Notes: generated from the sequence alone by a model not told the origin. A stretch of 64,000 nt of DNA from Saprospiraceae bacterium (GCA_016715405.1 JADKAE010000051.1:1-64000), one strand, 5' to 3'; shown: positions 1-10,421, counted from the stretch's first letter. Numbers and translations are program-made.

Positions 1-134
1 AAAGACTCCGGCGCCGGCCTGCGCCGATTCACCTGGCTAAAGCGCCTCGGCTTTCGCTGGCTTTATGTTTTTTGATCAAAGGCCTGGCCTGGCTGGCGAT
101 ATTTGCGCCTTGGGAAGTGCGCGTGATGGAATAG
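1..134 (+). CDS. C-terminal fragment of a membrane protein (cut by window edge, frame break)
   Basis: Frame 1 reads 24 residues to a TGA at 73-75. Shifting frame in the T6 run just before it (about 67-74) allows the reading to continue through a hydrophobic stretch (FLIKGLAWLAIF) to a TAG at 132-134. This would make the tail of an inner-membrane protein whose body lies left of the window. The family is not recognisable. The break fits the homopolymer indels seen elsewhere here. The alternative is that the protein simply ends at 75. Confidence 0.35.
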   Translation, partial: RLRRRPAPIHLAKAPRLSLALCFLIKGLAWLAIFAPWEVRVME

Positions 135-136
135 GG

Positions 137-177
137 GACTTTGCGACTATACGACCGTACGACTTTACGACTGTGCG
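137..177. repeat. Octamer tandem repeat (CGACTNTA type)
   Basis: Five imperfect copies of an 8-bp unit (cgactata, cgaccgta, cgacttta, cgactgtg and a partial) begin three bases after the stop codon of the preceding gene fragment. The same unit and its complement (tacagtcg) recur at 9222-9290, 19661-19783 and 23829-23842. Confidence 0.75.
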
Positions 178-180
178 AAA

Positions 181-221
181 GAGGTGACATCTTCGTGAGG
201 TACGAACGAAGGTGTCATCTC
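181..221. repeat. Inverted repeat, GAGGTGACATCTTCGT hairpin
   Basis: The arms are 181-196 and 206-221, complementary over 16 positions except two G-T pairs, with a 9-nt loop. A related GGTGA/TCACC palindrome is at 23898-23922, followed by GATGTCACC near 23948. There is no T-run after the stem, so a simple intrinsic terminator is not indicated. Confidence 0.6.
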
Positions 222-1678
222 GCCTGAGGCATGGGGACCATGCTACGCCTCCAAGCAGCCGACCTGCCGACTGCCAATAACTGACTCTGCGTTACCTCTG
301 CGAAACCCGTGTAATCCTGCGGTTAAAAACAAGGCATAAAGTAGTAACGCTTGCTCTGTGTTTAGCGATGATATGATTTTAATGAAAACACAATGGATTG
401 GTAATGGTTTAATAAAAATATATTATTTTTGTTATAAAACCAATACCCCGAATGAAAATTGTATATCGCCTATGCCAGTGAAAACGATCTGCACATAGTC
501 GTTTCTCCAAAATTTCTCCATCCTTCTTTTTCTGCGCTCATTAGGCAAGTTCTGTACTTGGTGGTATTTTCTGATTTGCCGGCGAGTGTAGCTGCCGGGC
601 AGGGGAAGTCTGCAATTATTTATTTCAAACACTTTAAGGGCTTGATGAAATCAGGCGCCCGGTAGGCGATTTAGCGATTTGATACGCCGACAAAGTAAAG
701 GTGCAATGCGGGTTTGGATAGACGACTCAAGTAAAGGTGCAATGACACTGATGACCTGGAGAGGTAAACATTACGATGACAAAGTGAATTTACTCGTCAA
801 TAGCACATAATGGTTGTTGTTGTTTGCAAACAGTAGTTAAAATTCCAAAACTACGACATACTAATTGTTCGTGGCAAGACTAGTAAAAATAATCAGCTCA
901 AATCGGCTCAATTTTAGTTGATGGTTTCCACTCACGAAGAACTATTATTTTATTCACTTCAAAATTTTAAGCAATCATGTCATATCTCTATAAATTTTGT
1001 AGATATAAGCGGGGATTTAATGCTCACATTCATAGATTCAAATAATGGCACGTACTATGGAAACAAGTAATGATGTGCGAAAATTTAAAGTTTTGGCGAT
1101 AGTAATTCTAAACCAATATATCGTCTTGATGATGGCGATACATTTGATTTCTTGGGGGTAGGGAAATTACGGCTTCTTTTTTTACACCACCAAATCTTTC
1201 CTCAACTCTAGGTTTGAGATTTTATAGAAAATTTCTTGCGTATTTCAATGCTAGAGTAAATTTCTTAACAGAAGGTTTGAAAACAAGCAATTAATTCATA
1301 TGAGCAGCAATGACGGATTAACTCAAAATCAAGACATATTTGTATGAAGATGGTACATATTCAGCAGGCCATAAAAACACAATATCTGCGGCATTGACAG
1401 GAGCATCTTTATCGTACGGCAATTCAGGGCAATCTGCCGGAAAGGAAAACCTTGGAAGATACATTACGAGAATGGCAATATATATCTTATGTTGGATTCA
1501 TTTAACTATTGCCTTTACAGGACATCCTTATGTTGATGTATCTTAGACAGTACTCGTTATTCTGTCGTTAGTTTAAATTATTAAATCACTCCGATCGCGC
1601 CAAGATACTCGTCATCCCAAGCCGCTCAAGGCATACTGGCGCTCAATCGATAATAATAAAAATGCGCACAACTAAGTG
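222..1678. other. AT-rich stretch without a recognisable gene
   Basis: Only very short open frames occur, on both strands (432-632 minus, 459-665 plus, 1340-1546 plus), and none looks like a known protein. Visible structure: a 16-bp direct repeat (aagtaaaggtgcaatg) at 693-708 and 729-744, and heptad-like text around 285-325. Parts of 940-1550 look like coding sequence decayed in several frames. I see no RNA gene. Confidence 0.5.
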
Positions 1679-1839
1679 CTACCGAAAATTGCTCCTAAAC
1701 GTCGCACCTTCGTCAGCACAAAACGTCAGTCTGTGCAAAACCCCACCATATCCGTCATAACGCCTGATAAGCGCCAACCGCAAACGGCGAGGCTCCGGCT
1801 GGTTAGCTCCAAGACTTCGTTTATCTGGCATTATGAGCC

Positions 1840-3340
1840 ACCGTAGAGCCGCACAGAGCGAAAATATGAAAAAGCCGGCGTTTTTGATCCAATCCAGATT
1901 CAAATTCCAGGTTTTAAGGGCTTCCATCAATCCCTTGACGGAAAGGATGGACACACTACGCCGCATATTGTAGACCATGTATATGAGGCTGAACTCTCCG
2001 GCGACCTTGCGTATGCGCCGCAGCAAGGTGTAGGTGAACTCCCCAGCGCGCTTTACGGTGCCGAAAGGGCGCTCTGACGATGGTTCTGGCGGCGGAGGTA
2101 TAGGTCTTTGCTTTGTTCCACCCGCCGGCGATTGGCTTCCAGGGCTTTCGTATGGGGACCGCTCTATACTGCGCCCCTCTGCATTTGTTGGGTCTGGCTC
2201 GCCCAGGCATGGTTGCAAGCGGCAAGCCAGGCATGTTTTTGCGGCAATATAGCGCACAAAACTGTATATGGCTTGCCCATGTCGATTCTGTGCTCAAAAT
2301 TACTGGCCGTTGGTAACGAGGGTTCCGCCCGCCGGGCAGATATAGGCATTGACGTTGGGCTCCACATTGAAAACTTCTTTCGGAAACCCTCCTCCCGCAT
2401 CGTACCGCCCTGAACAGGTGCCACATAGGTAAGCAGGTTATTCTGCACCACAAAATGCCAACTCCCTGCGCACTATGGCATCCCGCATCGGCAAGGCATT
2501 GAGTTGCTCTCCATGGTCGTTCCCGTTGCCGTAGTCGTGTCGTGAGGCAAACTGCCCGGAGGGCATTGATATCTTCACATTTCTGGTTACTTCAAAGTGC
2601 GCAATGCAGGAAGCCTTGCACTTACCCTCGGTTCTGAATATTGCAGCTCCGCGACTGATGTTCATGTGCTCGGTAGCGCCCGACTATCCGGATCGGTTAA
2701 GCTGATCCGGGTTTGTCCGCCTTTCTTTCGCTTCCTGAGTTGTGCTTCGAGCAATCCGTATTTGGCTTTGAGCTCTCTTTCAGCGCTTCCAGCGCCTTAT
2801 TTATTTGCTTGTTCTGCTTGACGGTGACTCGTTTTCGATCCTTCGTCTCCGCACCCTGCTTGTCCAGTCCTCCATTTCTTTGAGATACTCCGCCGTCTTT
2901 TTTGCGTTGTATTCCCCGGCGCTTCATTGATCTTGTCCTCGTTGTAATTGTTCTTCTTGGAGTTTTGTGCCCGATTTTTACTCCGTCTATGGCGATGGTT
3001 TCTTTGCCAAACAAGTTCTGTTAGTTGAGAAACTCGTTAAATGCAAGGAACACCATTTGGTAACGCCTGGGGGTGGTTTTTAGGGAAAATCGCTTAGGTG
3101 TGGTATCCGGGCCGCAGGCGCTCTCCATCAGCCATAGGCGGGCCATTTCCCGGAGTAATCCGGCACTGCCAGCCAGGCGGCGTGAAGAACGTATGCCGCA
3201 GTAGTAGCCATATAGGTAGCATTTGAGCAGGGCGCTGAGGAATAGGCAGGCGCAACGCCTTTTCCTCGCGATCCGGCGCTGCGCTGAACCCCAGCCTGGT
3301 CAGATCACCCAGCCGATCCACGAACAAGTCCATGATACGA
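1840..3340 (-). pseudogene. Degenerate IS1182-family transposase
   Basis: Read on the minus strand, pieces of an IS1182-type transposase appear in order but in different frames. An N-terminal piece near 3094-3333 carries a YLYGYYCGIRSSRRLAG-like stretch. A central piece near 2940-3014 has FGKETIAIDGVKIG, the segment holding the first catalytic aspartate. The region around 2350 carries a YICPAGGTLVTN-like stretch. The C-terminal piece near 1900-2060 has GEFSLIYMVYNMRRS. At least five frame changes and internal stops separate them, too many for assembly error alone, so this is a dead insertion sequence. Terminal inverted repeats could not be identified. It sits in the gene-poor decayed part of the window. 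Confidence 0.7.
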
Positions 3341-3530
3341 ACAAAGCCGCATCCGCCCCCTATGGCTTCATATCCAGCAGGCCAAATTGATAATCGGTTC
3401 TCTGTGCGCCGTGTTTCCGGGTCTCATATAGTCGTCGTTTTCAGACACTCAACTTACGCATTTTTCTGACCCGGAGACAAGGGGGATGTGCAAGGCACAG
3501 TCTGACGTTAGCAGAAAAAAATTCCAAAAA

Positions 3531-4180
3531 TGAGTACTTCTTATCATGACATTATTTTCAACGTGGACTTATGGACAGTCACAGTTGACAATTAATAACC
3601 CTGCACCAAGAGAAGGGGACGAAATTGATTGGTATCACCCTTGAGGACAAAGAAGAAAAATTGGAGAAGGTTAACACTGACACAAATTTTAACAGAGTCA
3701 TATCCCGTGACTACGTATCCTTTCAAGTTTGTAAATAGCAGACAAGGCGCCTTACGAGACAGACTTCTATAACAGCCACAGTTTTACCAAAATTATCTAA
3801 CGATATTAAAGATGGACTTTGGTCTTGACTTCTAGACTTTCAATGGAGAAAATATTTAATTATTGAGCAAAGAATTTCGGAACCAATGGAAAAGAGAAAA
3901 AGAAATCTCGATAATGAACAACTATGACTCACGGGAAGGTGTTACATGCTGAATTCAAGAAAGAGATTTTAAAAGATAACGGACTTGACATACCAGAAAG
4001 CAAATTCACACAAGAGTCAAGTATTGACGAGAATAACCCTTTTGGCAACGGGACAGTGAGCTATAAAATTGAAACCTTTGGTTAAAGAAGACTGACAAAT
4101 TCAAGAAAATTAAAATCGACAGGAAGTCATTTAACAATTTCCCCGACAATATTCAAATCGATGAGGTTTGGATTGAGTGA
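3531..4180 (+). pseudogene. Decayed gene of unknown family
   Basis: An ATG at 3531 opens MSTSYHDIIFNVDLWTVTVDN and stops. Downstream, gene-like segments continue in other frames: REGDEIDWYHP, then TESYPVTTYPFKFVNS near 3700, then HAEFKKEILKDNG near 3950, and finally a lysine-rich tail ending in IQIDEVWIE and a TGA near 4180. Together they would make a protein of about 210 residues. I cannot name a family. Several stops and shifts plus the AT-rich context suggest true decay rather than sequencing error. Confidence 0.4.
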
Positions 4181-4596
4181 AAATTAACCGGCCGCCAACA
4201 AATTGTTTCTGCAATGGTGGGGTGACGAGTGTTTAAAGTTTTTCTTCTTTCGCTGAGCCCAATCCACGCCAAATAAAACACATGATATAGTGCTTTGTTT
4301 GACTTCCGCCAATAGGCTATAAGCGCCAAATTTTATTTGACCGCTTCGCGAAAGTTCAGCCTGTCAGCCGGCATTTCAAAAAAGTTTATTTGACTTCAGG
4401 ACGATTTCGAGATAGATGAATCCCTAAATATATTGGCAAAAGATTTGTTGGATTCCGGAAATAAATTAAAACGACTAAAATTAAAGCTCGAAAGCCACCC
4501 TTTGAAACATTTACATTCCATTTTCATATTCTTTTACAATTGATAAAGCCCAAACAAAGCGCTTCAACCTACCTTTGAAAACAAAAAATTCAGCAA
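4181..4596. other. Non-coding spacer, nothing recognised
   Basis: About 415 bases with no open frame of note. Fragments resembling lysine-rich coding text occur near 4400-4500 but no gene or RNA can be supported. The 3' part is the leader of the propeller lipoprotein that follows. Confidence 0.4.
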
Positions 4597-5683
4597 ATGA
4601 AGAAAGTTTATTTGTACACACATGCCTGTCCATTGATTTTCATTTTGGCGATTCTGACTTCTTGCAGCGGACAATTCAAGTCAAATACCTTGGGAAGCAA
4701 CAATCCTGAATTAACAGCAACTCCAAAAACTGGCGCGCAAATAGCTGAATATGTGGTAAATATATTTGAAGACAAAAAAGGAAACCTCTGGTTTGGAACC
4801 ATAGAGAAGGGTGTTGCCCGGTATGATGGAAAATCGCTTACCTACTTTTCCACAAAAGACGGATTATGTGGAAATACGGTTACGGGCATTGTGGAAGACA
4901 AAGCAGGGAATATGTGGTTTGGCACTCATTCTGGTCTTTCCAAATATGACGGAAAAACATTTACGAATTTCACAAGCAAGAGGACCTGTAATGACCGTGT
5001 TTCCAATATCCTGATAGATAAAGCCAGTAACTTTTGGGTGGGTACATGGGCGGAGTTTGTTTGCTTTAACGGCACTGATTTCTCCATTTCCCCTTCCACA
5101 CCTGATGTGGAAGTGCCAAGTTATCAAGCCACCACAAATTGGGTTTCAGAAATCATGCAAGACCAACAAGGGAATATTTGGTTTGAAAGTGGCTATGGTG
5201 CTTGTAAATATGATGGAAACTCCTTCACACTATTCACCAAAAAGGATGGTCTTCCCTCCAATTGTGTGCAAGCCATTCACGAGGACAAGCAGGGCAATAT
5301 TTGGTTCGGTACGAGAGTCGCAGAAAAAGACCATCCCGATGCCGATAAAAGAACTGGAGAAGGGAGGCCCTAGCCGATATGACAGTAAAACATTTATTCA
5401 ATATCCAGCATTTGAAGGCCTAGTAAAAATGACATTTACTCTATCATGAAGATAAAATGGGAACATTTGGATTGGTGCAACTGGTGTCGGGGTTTATCGT
5501 TACGATGGAGAATCATTCAAAGTTTACAAAGGAACTGACCGTATGGACTTGACCAATAGTTTTGGTGTGCAAAGTATTTTGGAAGATAGGAATGGAACCC
5601 TCTGGTTCGGTTTTTCCGGAGGACTTTTTCGCCTTAACGGTTCATCCATTATTAATGTTACTCAGGAAGGCCCATGGAAGTAA
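4597..5683 (+). pseudogene. Two-component-regulator propeller lipoprotein, frame-broken
   Basis: The start gives a lipoprotein signal (hydrophobic stretch ending LTSCSG). It is followed by repeated blades of the Reg_prop (two-component regulator propeller) type: NIFEDKKGNLWFGT, GIVEDKAGNMWFGTHSG and further copies of the D-x-x-GN-x-WFG pattern spaced about 40 residues apart. The first frame ends at 5373. The blades continue in other frames (HEDKMGNIWIGA, LEDRNGTLWFG) to a TAA at about 5683, needing at least three single-base shifts near 5345, 5430 and 5460. The protein would be anchored in the periplasm or on the outer membrane. A histidine-kinase partner domain is absent. Whether it is a true pseudogene or an indel-damaged gene is open. 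Confidence 0.65.
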
Positions 5684-5807
5684 GATGAAATAATGAACGC
5701 ATAACAATGTGTATGGTGTACACGAAACGTTAGTGGTCATTGTAACGAACGACAATACAAACGACACAAAAAAATTAATAACTTTGACATGACTAAACAA
5801 TAATCCA

Positions 5808-6364
5808 ATGCAAAAATATATCGTTTTAAAATTAATTGGATTGGCGATGCTGGTTATGATAACTTTAATTGTCATTTCAATCCTGGAAGTTGCAGTATAT
5901 TCTTATCTCGTAAATCCCGGACATGAAATTAGTGTGTATGAAGCACACGCTGAATTTTCTGCACCTTATGTTTCAGGTATTTTTGGGTTTATTCTTTTCT
6001 TCCTCGTCGCAAGACATTGGAAGAAAAAAGAATACCATAATTTATCCAAATTAATATTTCTTTTCCACTCACTTATGTATTGTTGGACATATTGGTTTTA
6101 TTATTGTCAGGGGCAGTTGAATGGTCAAAATGGTCAAGTATTATTTTAATTTTTATTCTTGCCAATGGAGCAAAATTTCTTGGTAGTTACTTAGGTTATA
6201 CCCGCCCCGTCAAGTTAAGGCAACTTTTCCTGCTGGGCTTATCCTCGCGCCCGAGGCCGGGTCATGCCCCAAAACTTAGCGGCGCGAAGTATAAATGCAG
6301 ATTGCGGACATTTACGCAGTTGGACAGCGGAGTATTCGAATTAACAACCAATGGCGAATCATAA
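5808..6364 (+). CDS. Small integral membrane protein, frameshifted
   Basis: An ATG at 5808 opens a protein with an N-terminal membrane segment (LIGLAMLVMITLIVISIL), a second one near residue 65 (GIFGFILFFLVA), then a frame change near 6080. The second frame continues with LLDILVLLLSG and a fourth hydrophobic segment (SIILIFILANG). It looks like a four-helix membrane protein of about 130-180 residues. The C-terminal part up to 6364 is low in hydrophobicity and may be read-through. No family recognised. It stands alone, with 120 bases of AT-rich leader. Confidence 0.45.
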
Positions 6365-6379
6365 CAATGCGCACGACGT

Positions 6380-7048
6380 TCAATGTTTTTCCAACCACTT
6401 CTCCAATATTGTTTTGGCGGGTAGTTTCGGCTTTTCAAAGCTCACCGGCTCGTCGAGTGCTTTGCGAAGTTCCTGCACCGCCGGGCGGTAGTCGGCGCCC
6501 ATTCCCTGAAATTTGTCTACCGTGCGCAATACCCGATCTACCTCCCAGGTGAACTTGCCTTCGTACAAGTCGTATTTATCCCGGCACTGCCTGATGTTTT
6601 CCCGCACGAGCCTGGCCTGAATGAGGACGCCCTGCCGGATGGGCTCGGCGAACATGGCCTTGTCTTCCACTTCATTGGAGGCGAGGAAAGTAAAGGCCTC
6701 GGGGGCCCAGTCGTTCTGGAGGCGGCGCACAAGTTCCTCCTGCCAGTCGGGGCGCGACTTGATTTTGGCAAGGGCTTTCTCCCGAAGGGTTTTCTTCTGG
6801 TTGGCATCGGTATAAACGAGCAGGAATACCATGTCTTTCATCACGTCGGTGGTGTCCACATGATTCAGTTGCCCCTGGTAGAAACTGTCTTCGGATTCGG
6901 CGGCAGCCTTTGCCATCGCGGCGGTATTGCGTGCTTTTGCCGCCAAAATAAAACCCATTGCCGCAGAGGTTGGTGCGCAAGGCTCGTTCAGCAATAGCAA
7001 TGCGCTTGCCAGTACCGACAAAATCGCCAAAAGCGGTGCGGATTTCAT
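6380..7048 (-). CDS. Hypothetical exported or membrane-anchored protein
   Basis: I chose the ATG at 7048 (MKSAPLLAILSVLASALLLL), which gives a 222-residue protein with one N-terminal hydrophobic segment followed by a charged, mostly helical domain. A longer open frame extends upstream but would start inside the preceding gene and reads as unnatural sequence. The start overlaps the stop of the upstream gene by four bases (ATGA), typical of translational coupling. Alternatively the two frames are one protein with four membrane segments, broken by one indel. No known domain is recognised; the soluble part has conserved-looking aromatic and charged motifs (KFTWEVDRVLRTVDKF). Confidence 0.55.
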   Translation of the reverse strand: MKSAPLLAILSVLASALLLLNEPCAPTSAAMGFILAAKARNTAAMAKAAAESEDSFYQGQLNHVDTTDVMKDMVFLLVYTDANQKKTLREKALAKIKSRPDWQEELVRRLQNDWAPEAFTFLASNEVEDKAMFAEPIRQGVLIQARLVRENIRQCRDKYDLYEGKFTWEVDRVLRTVDKFQGMGADYRPAVQELRKALDEPVSFEKPKLPAKTILEKWLEKH

Positions 7049-7377
7049 AATTTGGTATAAAAACCTTGGTAGTCCGCCCATGCCCCTCTCCCATAGCAAG
7101 AAAAACCACCCCCCAGCATGGACAAAGCGAATCCTCCCAACACCCATACCGTTCGCATAGCGCCGCTGGGGCCTACCCAGGCATACCCGCCCTTCACGCC
7201 GATTGATAGGGCCACAATACCCATGCACACCACAAATGCCCCAAGCGCTATAAGAAGCGCCCAGGCATAACCCACGCCGGCGTCGCCGCTACGGTTGTGG
7301 TGGCCATAAATAAGGTTGATTAGCAGGATGGATACCAGCGCAGCTATAACGAGAAAAAAATTGCCAAGTAAGGTCAT
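7045..7377 (-). CDS. Small membrane protein (three helices)
   Basis: This protein of 110 residues has three predicted membrane segments (residues about 5-23, 39-61 and 74-92). It ends in a TGA that overlaps the start of the next gene by four bases. It lies at the promoter-proximal end of a two-gene unit on the minus strand. No family is recognised. See the downstream gene for the alternative of a single frameshifted protein. Confidence 0.5.
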   Translation of the reverse strand: MTLLGNFFLVIAALVSILLINLIYGHHNRSGDAGVGYAWALLIALGAFVVCMGIVALSIGVKGGYAWVGPSGAMRTVWVLGGFALSMLGGGFSCYGRGAWADYQGFYTKL

Positions 7378-7384
7378 GTGTAAC

Positions 7385-7431
7385 TGTTTAGGATGGTTTA
7401 GTGCCTTCGGCAGTTTAGCAGGGTTTAGTAT
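7385..7431. repeat. GGTTTAGT-type short tandem repeat
   Basis: Repeated GTTTAG units (tgtttagga, ggtttagtgccttcggcagtttagcagggtttagta). The text is very similar to the repeats at 40003-40067 and 45935-45980, including the 'gtgc-ttcg-cagtttag' core. It lies just upstream of the 7045-7377 gene. Confidence 0.6.
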
Positions 7432-7474
7432 TTTTACGACCGAAGATAGTGATATGCGCTTAAAATTTGATTAT

Positions 7475-7965
7475 CACAAAATACTACCCACCACGAGCCA
7501 TAAAAATACAAATATCATACCGAAAACCATATATATCCCATTCCGATGCCGGGCCCCTGTGTGCTGTTGGCCTCCATAATTTTTTCAAGCACAAGATGTC
7601 CACCAATGATGCAGGCTACCCAAACTCGCAGTAAAAGCCAGTTTTTTTCCACCGCCGGCGCCCACCAAAGGGCGAAGGTGACCGACACCGTCTGGCTATG
7701 AAGGCACTTAAAACCAGGATCTTTCAATAAAATCATTGGACTACAGCATACCTGGGGGCACATTGGCCTTAGCCCGACGGAGGATGGGCCGCAGCGTAAA
7801 GCAAGCCTGTAGGTCAATGGAGTTCCGGCCGATGTAGGTACGCATGCTTGGCATTCCTTTTTTTGCCATGGCTTCCGAATTTAGGTATATAGCCAAGCTG
7901 AAATCCGACGGAACCCCACTAAACCCAAGTAAATGAGAAACCACACAGTAAAAGCACGGTTCCAT
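7475..7965 (-). pseudogene. Remnant of a membrane protein gene
   Basis: Two minus-strand frames carry protein-like text. 7741-7965 reads SEAMAKKGMPSMRTYIGRNS and LQACFTLRPILRRAKANVPPGML. Another frame near 7515-7700 reads ALWWAPAVEKNWLLLRVWVA and LEKIMEANSTQGPGIGMGYI. Together they suggest one 4-helix membrane protein of about 150 residues with two or more frame breaks. The family is not identified with confidence. 7966-8170 is spacer with no gene seen. Confidence 0.35.
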
Positions 7966-8170
7966 TACCCATTGAGAAAACTACCTTTATAGGGTGAGAG
8001 TTTAACGGCAGTAAACTTCAGGAAACTGATGCAGCACCTGGACAGCTTTAGCAACTGAAAAATCCCTGGTTGGTCCAACCAACGCTTAAATAGACCTTTT
8101 AACCAATAAAGCAATTGAATAACGCTATACAACTGGGAATTATTTTACCTAAGATTGCTAATCAAACACC

Positions 8171-9223
8171 ATGCCTTACCCTTGTATCAAAAACAAGTGG
8201 GGATTGCTCACGCTTTTGTTGAGCCTGTCTGCGGCAGCTTCCGCCCAACCCACGCCCATTCTGCTTCGCAACGCCTCTTTCGAGGATGACCCCGCTATCT
8301 CGCAGCCCCCCCGCGAATGGTATTACTGCGGCCCGCCCGAAGAAACCCCGCCAGATGTGCAGCCCAACGAGGTTTTTGGAAAAAACCAGGACGCCCACCA
8401 CGGCTATTCCTACCTGGCTATGGTGGTGAGGGATAACAACACCTGGGAAGCCGTGGGGCAGCGCTTGCTACAGCCGCTGAAAGCGGGCAAGTGTTATGAA
8501 TTTTCTGTTTTTCTGGCGCGGCCGGTCATTTACCAAAGTCCGAGCAGGCTCACCGGCTTTTTGGATAACTATATTAGGCCGACTTGCCTCCGCATCTGGG
8601 GAGGCGGCCCCCGCTGCGACCGCAGGGAAATCCTGGCGGCTTCGCCACCCGTCAAGTCGACGGATTGGACAAAATATACGTTTCAAATTCAACCCTTCGA
8701 GGACGTACACAACCTGGTACTCGAGGCGTATTATTTGCCCGAAAAGGTACCTTACAACGGCGGTTTGCTCCTCGATGCCGCGTCTCCTGTATTTGAACTG
8801 GATTGCGAATCCCGCGAAAAGTTAGTAGCGGTCAGAAAGGTGGTTTTTTCGCAGCCGTCCAATATTAACGAGCTGGAGGCGCTGATCCAGGCCCAATTGC
8901 TGGCTTTGACATTAGACTCTACCAGTGGGCAACTGTCCATCGAATATTTTACCGACCCCCATGGCGTCGACCGCCAGGCCAATGTTCCGCTATGGGTTAT
9001 CGCACAGGCGCTCCAGTCGTTTACGGCCTGGAAACTGGAGATTGTCATACCCGACCATCCCTCCCACAGCGCCCACGAACTCGCCAATGAAATCACCCGG
9101 GAGTTGTTCGCTGCCGGCCTGCCGGGACGTCAGCTAAAGGTTGGCACAGCGACAAAACGCGATAAAAAAAGGACGTGGCCCCTGCATGGCCGGAATGGGC
9201 TGGTGTGGGGCAGGTTGTGGTAG
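8171..9223 (+). CDS. Secreted protein with N-terminal jelly-roll (NPSFE-type) domain
   Basis: 350 residues. A signal peptide (GLLTLLLSLSAAASAQ) is followed by LLRNASFEDDP, the opening of a carbohydrate-binding-like jelly-roll domain common in Bacteroidota exported proteins. Its usual landmarks follow: VVRDNNTWEAVGQRLLQPL, CYEFSVFLAR, LRIWGG and the closing LLLDAASPVFELDC near residue 215. The C-terminal 120 residues look like a diverged OmpA-type peptidoglycan-binding fold. The last residues (RTWPLHGRNGLVWGRLW) look degenerate, and the stop codon TAG lies in the first unit of an octamer repeat, so the natural C-terminus may be lost or frameshifted. It probably acts at the cell surface; substrate unknown. 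Confidence 0.6.
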   Translation: MPYPCIKNKWGLLTLLLSLSAAASAQPTPILLRNASFEDDPAISQPPREWYYCGPPEETPPDVQPNEVFGKNQDAHHGYSYLAMVVRDNNTWEAVGQRLLQPLKAGKCYEFSVFLARPVIYQSPSRLTGFLDNYIRPTCLRIWGGGPRCDRREILAASPPVKSTDWTKYTFQIQPFEDVHNLVLEAYYLPEKVPYNGGLLLDAASPVFELDCESREKLVAVRKVVFSQPSNINELEALIQAQLLALTLDSTSGQLSIEYFTDPHGVDRQANVPLWVIAQALQSFTAWKLEIVIPDHPSHSAHELANEITRELFAAGLPGRQLKVGTATKRDKKRTWPLHGRNGLVWGRLW

Positions 9224-9290
9224 GACTGTACGACTATACGACTTTACGATCAGGGAAACTTCGTACAGTCGTACAGTCGTACAGTCCTAA
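9222..9290. repeat. Octamer-repeat hairpin between convergent genes
   Basis: The left arm 9222-9249 (aggactgtacgactatacga...) and right arm 9261-9290 (tcgtacagtcgtacagtcgt...) are tandem 8-bp repeats complementary to each other, with an 11-nt loop. The element starts inside the stop codon of the upstream plus-strand gene and ends at the stop of the minus-strand amidohydrolase. It could act as a two-way terminator or transcript-end hairpin. Confidence 0.75.
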
Positions 9291-9294
9291 AGTC

Positions 9295-10313
9295 TCAAAG
9301 CCTCCTCACCTGTGCCTCCTGCGAAATCCGCAGGCCTCCCGTGTGCGTAATCAGGTTCAATCCCGGCGTTTTGCCGGGCGTAATGCTACCCAGGTCGGCC
9401 TCAAAGCCCAGCGCCTCGGCGCCGTGGAGGGTAGCCCAGCGCAGGAGCGTGTCGAAGGGCACGTAAGATTGGTATTTGGCGATAGCCTTCATTTCATCCA
9501 GCACCGATAGCTGCCAGTTGCTCGTGAGACTGTCGGTGCCTATCGTCATTCGGGCGTTTTCGTCGAGAAAATGCTGGTAGTGGGGCAGGCGGTTTTCGAT
9601 ATACAAATTGGCGTTGGCGCAGGTGGCCCAATATACGCGGTCGCTCCAGCTATGGGCGGCGCGGATATCTGCGGGGCCGGTCATCGTATTGTGCACAAAA
9701 AGCGTGCGGCAGGCCGGGTTGAGGTGGGCAAGGGCGTAATAAATCGAATTTTGGCCGGTGGCTTCAAAAGCTTCGAAGGGAATGCCGAATGAATTATAGA
9801 AATCAATAAACCCGCCGCTGCGAAGCAGAAATAGCTCGTCTTCGTGGGTCGTCTCCTGGTTGTGGATGCTGATCGTCTGATCGGCGTCGCCGTTGGCTTC
9901 GCGGATGAGGCGGAACAGCTTTTCCGACACGGTATACGGCGCGTGGGGCACACGGCTTTTGCGCTATCGCCCACGGCCACGATGCCGGCGTCGTACATGT
10001 ATTGGTCGGCTTTTTCGATGGCGTCGAGGATCTCCTCCATGGGAATCTCGCGGAATTTGACCACGTTCTGCAGAAAAGGCAGCAGTCCCGTGCCGGTATG
10101 TACGCGGCCTTTCATGTGCGACAGTTCGAGGTGGCAGTGGGTATTCACGAAGCCGGGTACGATGATGCCGTGGTGGTATTCGAGGCTCGCGGGGTCGTGG
10201 GTTTCGCCGGTATCCAGACTCAGAATAAGGCCATTTTCATCAATTACCACCACGCCGTTGGGGATGGGCGCCTGGTCGACGGGACAAATATAATCTGCCG
10301 TAATTTTTCTCAT
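9295..10313 (-). pseudogene. Amidohydrolase (SsnA/cytosine-deaminase-like) with internal deletion
   Basis: Metal-dependent amidohydrolase of the family acting on aminohydrolase or chlorohydrolase substrates. The metal-binding landmarks are all readable: NTHCHLE near residue 58, PHAPYTVS, SIHNQET, LFVHNTM and GTDSLTSN. Between VAVGDSAKA and PHAPYTVS the family normally has about 60 further residues; these are missing and the frame changes at about 9945-9960. The N-terminal frame is 9950-10313 and the C-terminal frame 9295-9951. A single-base error cannot explain this, so it is either a real deletion or a collapsed assembly. The last residues (ISQEAQVRRL) run to the edge of the octamer repeat. 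It is divergent from the exported protein at 10422. Confidence 0.7.
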
Positions 10314-10421
10314 GCCGGTGCGGGTTTGCCGACAAAGATAGGATTTCTGAACAAGCGCAGCTCTGGCATCGTTATTAAAAAAGCGCTAATATTGTCGTTC
10401 AAATCAATCCATCACACGCTT

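Noticed and set aside
432..665. Two short overlapping frames on opposite strands
   Set aside because: Under 70 codons, no ribosome site, no recognisable protein; not supported as genes.
10002..10421. Long upstream extension of the exported protein at 10422
   Set aside because: It overlaps the divergent amidohydrolase in antisense and the true start has a signal peptide.
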